64,000 nt of DNA from Flectonema sp. DT1601 (lineage: Eukaryota; Euglenozoa; Diplonemea; Diplonemida; Diplonemidae), in assembly GCA_964019425.1 (NCBI GenBank), contig OZ025838.1, positions 186,001 to 250,000 of the forward strand, given 5' to 3'. This document shows positions 55,617 to 64,000 of the stretch, in pieces; within the stretch, counting starts at the first letter, position 1; the number at the start of each line of letters is the position of its first letter. The notes under the pieces were generated by a model that worked only from the letters and a program-made list of their open reading frames with translations, ran no database searches and was not told where the DNA came from. Position numbers and translations under genes: made by a program.

Positions 55617-58498
55617 CTACAACTCATCTAGACTGAGGGATCGTCTTCCTCGCTGTGTTTTTGTTTGTTGTTTTATTAACAAATCACGTAAAATCAAAAA
55701 AAAAAAAAAAAAAAAAAACAATAAAACCACAACAACACACAAACCTTGATCGTATCAGATTCGGACGTAATTGTGTTTCGTCGCTTTCCTCTGCGGATGT
55801 CAGAAGTGCAACTTCCAACAGGTAACTTGAGCTGATGCTCTGGGGAACCAGCAGCTTTGGCCAAGTGACCGAGCTTTCGCTGACGACGACGTTCTTCTAA
55901 AAGAGTAGCGCGGTCATTGTTAACGTTTGATTGATCTTCTGGTACTGGAGTGTTCAGACCTTCAACACCAGCCTGATGATTAACTTGAATACGTCTCTGA
56001 AATGAGAGTGTTGGCTTTGAAAATGACGGAGCTGCCTGTGTTCTCGGAGTGGTAGTTGTCGGAATCATACTATTAATAGGTTTGATTGGTTTTGGAGTTC
56101 CATTCAAAGTAGGGTTTATTATTTCAGTTTTTTCAAGCTCATCAACCTTTTCCTTCTTATGAAGACGTTTACTACTAGTGGTAGCCTTCATATAACTTGG
56201 TGTAGTAGTGGTCGGCTTCACAACAACATGACGTATTATTTTAGTGTTGGTAACAACACCACCAGTAGCACTCTGTGATCGATGACTGTTGTTTGATGCA
56301 GTCGTAAGTCGTTTTGGTTTTGCCAAATGATTGATACCAAGCCCTACGCTAACTCTTCTTGGAGGAGATCCAGCGACAGATTGCAGGCTGATAGCATCGG
56401 TAGGGTCTTCGCACATCTCTCCTGATAGAAGCTCTTCAATAGCAGCAACGTCAACTGCTTTAATTTTAAGCTTCCTTCCGGCATTAAGATAATGTCTGAT
56501 TGCTTTAACAGTTTGAGTTTCTGCAGTTGAATCAGAGTCAATTTTAAGAGATTCCTCAATCTGGGTTGTGGTTGACGTCCAAACCTCTTCAAGTTCGTGA
56601 AACTTTTGCTCCCAAACGGCTTCTCTCGATTTATGAAAGTGAATCCATTGTTCCATTTCTTGTTTTTCAAGTCTGGTGTTGATTTGTTGAAGAACTCTCT
56701 CCAGGTGTTCCTTGTCAGCTGTTTGCATGAGTGGAATCTTTCCCTTTATCTCAGAAGCCATTCTGATAATTGTTTGTAAATTATTTTTTGCAGTAGCAAT
56801 GGCACAGTCACAGACAGCAATCTGAGACTGTGTCATGACGATTTCCGCTTTAAGGGTTACAATTCTGACGGGTTCTTGCTCACCTGCAACAGCGTTTATT
56901 AATTTCCATCGTAGGATTTCTTGATGCTGTTTTCTCAGTTCTAATAGAGCTTCATTGCGACTTTTTTCTTGGTCGCGTAGCCTAGCCTGTTCTCTGATTT
57001 GTCTTTCAGCGATATCCTTAAGCTGAGTTTCAACTTCAATGGCATCGCTACTGATTTCTGTTGTTTTTTCTGACTCGACAAACATTTGTAATTTTGACTT
57101 CGCATTCGAAAGAGTGAGTTGTTCCTGCAGACTAGCAACTTGTGTTTGTAAGTTTTCAATAATTGATCTGTACCTGCTAATGTGAGCTGATACTGATGCT
57201 GTGTTCTTACGTAGTTTAACTGAGATCATCTTTGCTCTATAACTGTACTTTAAAGCATTGTGAGTGTCTTCGTATGTTAAGAATGAAGGGCTGACGTTTG
57301 TTATCATTATTGTTCTGCAATTACCTCCAAGGGAGTCTTTTAGCATTCTTGTTAGTTTGCTGTCACGATATCCTACAAAAGGAGATCTAGCAGCCAGAGC
57401 ATTGATAACGTTTCCCAATGCCAAAAGAGACTTGTTAATATTGGCGCCTTCCTTAAGCCGAAGTCCTCGATTTTCTGTAGCAGCTGCCCGTTCCGAACCA
57501 GCCAAATCGATTAGTGAGATTTTTCCAATGTGGGAAACCGTATTGACTTCTGCTCCTTTTGGTTTTGTTTTCACGACAAGTTGGAGGATCGCATGTGATC
57601 GACTTGAGGCTTCATTGACATTAGTCTCAGCCTTTACTCTTTTATTATTACCGTCAGCAATCAATTTTAAGACTTCAGTACCAGATAAAGGATGATGCCA
57701 TGTTAATCCAGCAACACGTGATCCCTTTTCTCCAACTCGAAGTTCGAGTGATTTTTGTTCTTCTGCGAGCAAATCCCTAATAGTTTCGTTATATATCTCA
57801 GAATACGCTAATACAATATCGACGTCTTTTCCCTTTGCACGTTCTTCATCAGCCATTGAGAATATTTCAGCGATAGTTGCTGGAATGATACCCGGCATTG
57901 AAGACTCGTCACCCATCATGGTGTACGTCTTACCTGCTCCAGTCGCTCCATAACAAAACACAGAACTGTTGTATCCAATAAACAAGGAGGGCAGCAGTTG
58001 TTTTACAGTTCCCTCAAAAACGTCTTGTTGAGTACTACTCTGAGAGTAGACTTTATCGAATGCATATTCGAGTCGTTTTCTTCGCTTCATGCCAAGTCTT
58101 TCCTTGTCTTGTTCAGGATCGATGTAAATAACGTTGTCTTGTTCTTCGATGATATTTCTGTGAAGTCTCTGTGAGAGTTCAAAACTGTTTTCTGGTCGGA
58201 TTCGAACTGCGACTTCAATTCGAGCGGCTTCTTGTTGAGCGACGTGTGCAGCTGCGATTGTCTCGGCTGCTGAGAGAGCTGGTTTCTCAACGACAGGTAC
58301 GACTTCTGGATCTGTCTGCTGCTTCTCTGATAACTGCTGAGGGATTACTTGTGTTTCATCATGCGACAGCACCTGATGTACTTCTTGTGGAATCATAACC
58401 GCATCCTGCTGTACTTCTTCAACAGTATTTGACTGCACAACTACCTCCTGTGGTGCTGCACCCTGTCCATCAGACATCTCTACATCAACGCTGTCCAT
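55617..58498 (-). CDS. Kinesin motor protein, kinesin-8-like
   Basis: Two exons, 58498-55745 and a 36-nt terminal exon 55652-55617 (adds RGRRSLSLDEL); 929 residues. A Q/V/E-rich N-terminal extension (about 1-90) precedes the motor: VRIRPENSFE, nucleotide loop GATGAGKTYTMMG (about 180-192), switch I NEASSRSHAI, switch II DLAGSERA (about 331), and YRDSKLTRMLKDSLGGNCRT. The RLEYAFDKVYSQSSTQQDVF start and GYNSSVFCYGATGAGKT match kinesin-8 (KIF18/19, Kip3), which walk to microtubule plus ends and shorten them. A neck coil follows at about 443, then short coiled coils and a basic, Ser/Thr/Pro-rich tail. In flagellates this class sets spindle or flagellar length. Subfamily assignment is by motif, not by tree. 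Confidence 0.9.
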
Positions 58499-58531
58499 TT
58501 GTTATTTCTTTGCTGGTTGATAATGGTGCGG

Positions 58532-58550
58532 CTAAAATAGTTTTTAAAAA
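58532..58550 (-). promoter_or_regulatory. Candidate leader splice acceptor of the kinesin gene
   Basis: Sense TTTTTAAAAACTATTTTAG, AG at 58533-58532, 33 nt before the ATG. Confidence 0.35.
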
Positions 58551-58559
58551 CAATAAAAA

Positions 58560-58582
58560 TGCATCTTTTTTTTTATAATAAG

Positions 58583-58619
<37 letters not shown>

Positions 58620-60737
58620 ACCTTGTGAAGCACACAAGACAGTAGAAACAGAACGAAACTGTTATTGTTTTTAGAACAAACATTACCACCCTCTTCCCCT
58701 GTATATCAGCTGACTATATTATTTACTATCAGAGAGCCAATAATAGGGAAGAGCTGACATAGACAGAGAGAAGAGCAGAAAAAAGAGAAAACAGTCGACC
58801 AGCGATGTATTATGCTCTTGTAATCACACGAGGAATTGTAAGACAGAAAGAAACTCTTTTCTGTTAGGTCATTTATTTTTTTAGTTTTATTTATTTATTT
58901 AAGCTGGACCAGATTCTTTCCATCAGCAATAAACCTCAAAAAAAGGGGGGGGGGAAATAAAAGTAAGACGTTTATTTTTTTTTTTTTCTTCATTTATTGT
59001 CATTTTCCATCTTCCCCCAAAACATAGCTATACATAACTATAACATATTTTTTTTTTTTTAAAAAAAAAAAGAGGGTCGATAAACAAACGTACATCGCTT
59101 GAGAATTTAAAGAAATTTTCAACAACACAACAAAAAGTGATACGCACACCTGTCAGTGAAGTGATTCCCGTGAGCCTTCAATAGGATGTTCAAGGCCACA
59201 CCGAAGTCCTTTTATCTACTGAATGAAGCTATACTTTAAGGAAATACATAACAACTTGCTAAGACACGTAAACCATTCAGGGTTGCCTTATATTTCTCTG
59301 AATGCAAACAGAATCCTGTCGCACGGGGGAAACAGTCGGTTTTCAATCTGAATAGTTGCTTCTCCGACTAAGCCGGTGTAAGAAAGGAAGGGGGTTGAAT
59401 GTTTGGATTTGTAAAAAAAAAAAAGGGGTGGGGGGAAAAAAAGAAAACCGAGGTGAAACAAAACAAAAAAGATAAGAAAAGAAACCGAAACAAAAATAAA
59501 GAAATTAAAGCGTCGGATTTTGCCAAAAAGTGAATAAAGTATTCTGACTGAGCATGAGGCTCATTGGGTTGAGTTACCCCTCAGCTTCAATTAAGTACAA
59601 TATCCGTTACGCAATACAGTTGAATTCCCTGTGGCAGAAGACGATTAGGTGGTCAGGAAAAAAAAAAAAAAAAATGAATCGGCAATTTTTTTGTTAACGG
59701 GAGGCTAGATTTTCAGTTCCGTCATTGCCAAATCAAAAGTTAACTATATATATTCTTTTCTTTCCTCGTTATTTTTTTTTTTTTTTTTTTTTTTTTCTTC
59801 TTTCCAAGGCCTCTTTATATGACAATCTAACATTAAAGAAGCATCACAATAATTTATTTATTTATCGAAGTCAGGGAAGTCAAAATTTTCTGGAAACGTT
59901 CACAAAGAACAATCATTCACAGCTAGCTGCTTGTCAACACAGAAGGCGCTAGTCTCATGAACGGTAAGCGAGACTCAAATTTAGAGAAGTTGCAAAAAGT
60001 TTGCGAAGAATAAGATGACACAGATATCGGTTTCACTTTTTTTTTTTTTTTTTTTTGCATATTTTTTTGTGTGTGAAAACCGTTAAGTTTTAAGAGAAAA
60101 AAAACAAAACTTGGAAAAAAAAAAACTCTCAAACAAAATTTTGTAACAAAGTAAAAGAGTTCATCCAATCGAAGTAATTATCGCATTTGTGTCATGCAAT
60201 TAGTGACGACTAATATAAAAGTGTTTAAAGGATCGAAACAAAAATTTTTTTTATACACGTTTTTTTTTTTTGGAACACATTCCAAAAAAAAAAAAAAAAA
60301 AAAACTGACCGACAACGATGTGAAATAATCACTTAAACATTTCTAATTAAATGCGTTAAAAACCCATTCTTGCTATCGTTGAGAAAAAACAACAGCCATT
60401 CTGTAGATTGTGCTGCACTTTGTGGGACTACAGATAGCAGCTCGACGGGATGGCACAGATACGGTATATTTTTTTTTCCAATGTGTAATGTATTACGCAT
60501 TTCTTCAGAACGGTGGTCCCAGGGAGATTTCGGCAATACTTCTTTTTAAACTCGTTTGAACTACCCTTTCCATCCTCCCGTAAACTAACTGGACCACACA
60601 CACACACACGAGGATTAATTCTTACTTACCAATTTTGTATTTCAAAAAAAGAAAGAAAAATAAAATTGGGAAAATCTCACCGTGCCTGAAGAACGTGTAA
60701 CGTGAATATGTTCATCAAACTTTTATCAACCAACGAC
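58560..60737. other. Intergenic, repeats and homopolymers
   Basis: No gene supported. It contains a copy of the CATTCAG inverted-end repeat (59272-59385), T runs (58587-58616, 59771-59796, 60038-60056) and A runs (60283-60304). Confidence 0.6.
59272..59385 (+). mobile_element. MITE-like repeat, CATTCAG family, distant copy
   Basis: Left end CATTCAG (59274-59280), right end CTGAATAG (59348-59355), then TTGCTTCTCCGACTAAGCCGGTG. Shares CCTTATATTTC, AATCCTGTCGCACGGGG and TTTTCAATCTGAATAG with the copy at 9552-9682, 50 kb away. Confidence 0.6.
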
Positions 60738-62622
60738 TTATTCTTTATAATAAGTACTGGTCGCTGGAGTAATCGAACCGTCAGAAAAGACTGAATGGGT
60801 GTGAGGAATTCTTCCGAGGGATGCTTCACTCAGAAGATCGCACTGAGCTGGTTCATCAAACCAAAGTACAACAATAGCCGTGTCACTAATGAGCTCTCTC
60901 ATGTGTTCAGCAGAACTGACTGAAATCCCGTTAATGGTTCGAAGGCAACGTCCAATCATGTTCTTGAGACCAGCTCGGTCAGCCGCTTTATCATCTCCAA
61001 CTGCTTCCAAACGAGAACCAAACCATTGCGCACCCATTGGTTCATCGTGTCCTTTAAGCATTAATATTTCCTCATCATTGTGTGGACACTCATCACTGTA
61101 CCAAGTATCAACTTCGAACACTTCTTGTAATCTACTTGAGATTAATTTAGTTTCAGGATGTCCAATTCCACACAACCCCAACACACCAGTAATTGATTGT
61201 TTAGCCAAGAGGTACGCTTCAATGATTCTAGCTGTTTTTATTATTGATTATTATTATTGTTATGAGATTAGGGGAAAAGGAGAAAAAAGGAGAAAAAAAC
61301 AAGCTATATATTGCATGGATCACGCAAATTTCACTAATTCCTTACGGATGAGTTTATAGAAAGCTCAGAGGGAGGTTGAGCCAGAAGAAGATAATTGGAG
61401 GCTTTCCGCTTGCTCCCTACAACAGGCAGGTCAATAGGTCGAATCGAGTAGTAAAAAGGACAAAGTTGGCCATAGACGGCGTGGTGCTAAAATAAGGTTG
61501 TTAGGTGCATTGTCCTACGCTCCCTATTCTGTTACGGTATTTACATTATCATATCAAGGCTTTACACACAGGGATTAGTTTTGGGCACTTTTAAAAAAGA
61601 AAAAAAAAGATCTCATATTCTTTTTACGCTACTGTTGGTTTTTAAAAAAACAAAAACAAACCTTGTTCAAACACAACAAGAGCAAGCTCTGATAAAGCTG
61701 TATAAGATATGATTGAGTCAATACCACAGTCTTTGATGATTCCTTCGGCAGCCCTTCGAGTGTGGCTTTCTACTTCTGTTTTTCCAATAAACCTGGTATC
61801 ACGTAACCCAGCAGACAGGTTGTAATGTAGGATGTAATCTCTTGGATCTGGACTGTTTTTAACTTCATTTTTGTAAACACATGACTGGAGTAAATCGACA
61901 GCCTCATCTAACTTCCCGGCATCACTAAGAACTGCAGCTAGATGACATTTTATTAGTGATTTGATTTTATCACAATCTGGATCACTGTTGTCTATCTTAC
62001 AAAGACACATTCTCCATTTTATTTCTGACTGTTGGAGAGATCCTCCAGAGTGAAGGGATGCTGCTTCACTCCATAGAGTAGCAAGTGGTTGTAATCTTAA
62101 CTGTTGGATTGCTGTGAGTGGCGGGGGAAGCATAAATCCCGTCGTAGAAAATGAAGGATCGATTGAACGAGTGCGACGGAATTCACGTTGTGGATAGTCA
62201 CCAGACATCGAAGACTCAGCTTCTTCTGTATGCTCCATTCTAATGTTGTTTAGATCTTCTTGAGAAGCAATTGAATAAACAGATGATCGACGACGACCTC
62301 TCGGGCTTCCGTTTATTTGAGCAATCGCTACCTCATTAGCTCTTGATTCTCTCCTTCCTGTCGCTCCCCACTGCTGCGGACTTTGAGCCGTTCCTAAGGA
62401 TGGTGATACAGAAAACATTGTCGGAGGAGTACTCTGTGCGGCTGATCTCATATCACTCAATCTTCCCTTTGCCGGAGCCTCAAAAGATTGGTCCACAGGT
62501 GTTGTTTTAGTGCTGGTGTCATTATTCTCAGTGGTATCAGCTTTCTTTCCAATGATTTTCGCTGGTTTAGCCGGCTTGACTCTTGGATTCCGAGGTGGGA
62601 CTTTGCTCTCAGTACATCCCAT
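60738..62622 (-). CDS. Acylated TPR/PDZ-like scaffold protein
   Basis: Two exons, 62622-61662 and 61231-60738, 484 residues; the 430-bp intron is the longest here. MGCTESK fits N-myristoylation plus Cys3 palmitoylation. Residues about 8-180 are Ser/Pro/Arg-rich and probably disordered. About 180-370 is helical with TPR-like spacing (CHLAAVLSDAGKLDEAVDLL, LSELALVVFEQ joined to ARIIEAYLLAKQSI, a phrase created by splicing). The last 90 residues before the tail resemble a PDZ domain (GDDKAADRAGLKNMIGRCL, TINGISVSSAEHMRELI). It is probably a membrane-tethered adaptor; partners unknown. The domain calls are by pattern only. Confidence 0.72.
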
Positions 62623-62980
62623 GATTACTGAACTCTTATTGTGTGAACTGATTATATAATACTTTATTAAATGAGATAGACACTAATACGATGTTAGTCC
62701 ACTAAAACGTAAAAACATAAATACACGGGAGACATTCAAACTTTTAATGAATAAAACGGAAATTCCTGAGCCCCACCAAAAATTACAATGCAAGTTAGTT
62801 AAAAAAATTAATCCTTTCGGTGTCCAATTTATTTTAAACGAAAACGAGCAACTTTCTCTCAAGTACTTCATAACTTAATTACGATAATATTGAAAATTTT
62901 TTTTATGTTTTTTATCTTTTTTTCCTTTTTTGTTAAGTTGCTTCGATACGGAGAAGGAGGGGGGGGGGTTGCATATTAAC

Positions 62981-63066
62981 TGTTCGATTTCGTAAAAATT
63001 ACAACCGTGGTGTATCATAAACAACATAAAAGATAATTTTAGCATTAATTTTAGATACAGTGACTA
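62981..63066 (+). repeat. TGTTCGATTTTGTA dispersed repeat, copy 3
   Basis: Shares TGTTCGATTTCGTAAAAATT, CATAAACAACATAA, ATAATTTTAGCATTAATTTT and ACAGTGACT with the copies at 9712 and 34745. Confidence 0.65.
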
Positions 63067-63292
63067 AGGGTGATATGCGGGTTGATTCGATATGGAGGAG
63101 GAGGGTGAAACAAACAAAGAACGACAAAACGAGTCATCGTACAATCCAATCTCACTGGAGAGATGCACACGTTGAGGTGATCGTGATCTAAAGGCATTAA
63201 TTAAAAGGAGAACACAAAAAAAGGATAAAAGGTTGGGGTCTATGGGAAAGTTTTTTGTGTTCTCCCCATGGGGGTAATTTGCTATTTCAACA

Positions 63293-63401
63293 AGTTGTTT
63301 ATGCGCGAAACCGCGAACCGACTTAAACTGATAAAGCAAAAGGAGGTTCACGTGTGATATTGTTCGTTTTCACAATACTTGTTAAATGCAAAAAAAAAAA
63401 A
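63293..63401 (+). mobile_element. SINE-like dispersed repeat, third copy (left end lost or diverged)
   Basis: Contains CGAAACCGCGAACCGACTTA, AACTGATAAAGCAAAAGGAG, GTTCACGTGTG, CAATACTTGTTAAATGC and a 13-nt A run. The left part of the element seen at 28.36 and 55.41 kb is not recognisable here. Confidence 0.55.
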
Positions 63402-63567
63402 AATAAGAACATTAACTAAGAACGGGAAGGGCACACAAAAAAAAAAAATTGCCATTCTCTGTACAGTCTCACACACTTTATGTTTTTTTTTTTGTTTTTT
63501 TTTTCCACCCCGCCAGGGAACATGCTCACATTGATTAGGCTATCAGGCAGCTTTCCCCCCTGGAAGG

Positions 63568-63600
<33 letters not shown>

Positions 63601-63858
63601 CACCACAAAATAAAATAATAAAACTATCAGCGATAAAGTGTGTGCAAAGCGGCAACCTAAAAAAGGAAAACACTGAAGAAAAAGGGAATTGGGAAGGCGA
63701 TTGGTAGCTCACAGCTATAACAATAATATTTCAGCTGTCAAACCTTCTATTCTAAATATTACACACGATGATGATGTGTTTTATCAGAAAATGAATTGAT
63801 TTGATGAGAAAAGACTGTTCATCAGTGAGCTGTCCAAAAAGAAACTTCCTTCTTATTC

Positions 63859-64000
63859 TTAAGAGCATTCTTCCTCAGAGCAAACGACAAGTGCTTCACA
63901 CTCTGCCTTGAGTTCAGCGAACATTGGACTTGACAGGTATCTCTCTCCGAATGAAGGGACCATCGCAACGATGGTCTTTCCCTTGTTTTCAGGACGGCTT
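63859..64000 (-). CDS. Cysteine synthase (O-acetylserine sulfhydrylase), C-terminal end
   Basis: The last 46 codons of a gene running in from beyond the window, stop TAA at 63859-63861. It reads [20 protein letters not shown], then [25 protein letters not shown] is the conserved C-terminal signature of the pyridoxal-phosphate cysteine synthase family, which makes cysteine from O-acetylserine and sulfide. The terminal extension with several cysteines ([13 protein letters not shown]) is unusual. G/C-ending codons suggest strong expression. The active-site lysine region lies outside the window. Confidence 0.85.
   Translation of the reverse strand, partial: SRPENKGKTIVAMVPSFGERYLSSPMFAELKAECEALVVCSEEECS

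Larger units (their letters stand above)
62623..63858. other. Intergenic with two dispersed repeats
   Basis: Copies of the TGTTCGATTTTGTA repeat (62981-63066) and the SINE-like repeat (63293-63401) lie 230 bp apart. A run at 63572-63600. No gene. Confidence 0.6.

Overview
Eukaryotic nuclear DNA, AT-rich, from a protist. All 20 genes I can support read on the minus strand. Many have short GT-AG introns, and several neighbours are separated by only 80-400 bp (77 bp between the PPR gene and the next start codon). Such one-directional, closely packed arrays, with pyrimidine-rich splice-acceptor-like sites just before start codons, suggest polycistronic transcription with spliced-leader trans-splicing. 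Because cis introns are also present, I lean towards a euglenozoan such as a diplonemid or euglenid. That placement is an inference: no spliced-leader gene or rRNA is visible. Long A or T homopolymers (15-30 nt) occur throughout, in introns and intergenic DNA.

Layout, left to right (transcription runs right to left). 1-44: 5' end of an unknown gene. 122-1252: PPR protein. 1.3-6.1 kb: gene-poor, with broken coding relics and a 253-bp direct repeat. 6154-8530: HID1 homologue. 8.6-9.9 kb: dispersed short repeats. 9983-14514: very large phosphatidylinositol phosphate kinase with EF-hands and a C-terminal region resembling a degenerate 5-phosphatase plus C2. 15084-18219 and 18459-21393: tandem pair of long coiled-coil paralogues. 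21921-22664: adenylate kinase. 22813-25074: five-exon coiled-coil protein. 26129-29066: von Willebrand A domain membrane protein. 29.1-37.8 kb: gene-free and homopolymer-rich. 37851-38720: HMG-box-like protein. 39647-41029: secreted amidohydrolase. 41439-42008 and 42197-42610: two small unknown proteins. 42830-44008: MYND zinc-finger protein. 44828-47197: multidomain secreted cathepsin L-like protease. 47585-49453: NHL-repeat protein. 52090-54232: cyclic-nucleotide phosphodiesterase with an XRCC4/XLF-like head. 55617-58498: kinesin-8-like motor. 60738-62622: TPR/PDZ-like protein with an acylation motif. 63859-64000: 3' end of cysteine synthase.

The gene set suggests a motile, phagotrophic or osmotrophic cell: kinesin and long coiled-coil proteins (cytoskeleton), phosphoinositide and cyclic-nucleotide signalling, secretory-pathway proteins (HID1) and exported hydrolases. 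The genes do not form one pathway.

The most unusual signal is in the introns. Their 3' ends are A/C-rich (typically AAACAG with no pyrimidine tract), their 5' ends are T/G-rich (GTATGTT or GTTTGTT), and in several introns the two ends are complementary over 6-13 bases. The presumed leader acceptors upstream of start codons look quite different: T-rich with CTAAC-like branch sequences. Exon joins were read by eye, but every multi-exon model closes in frame.
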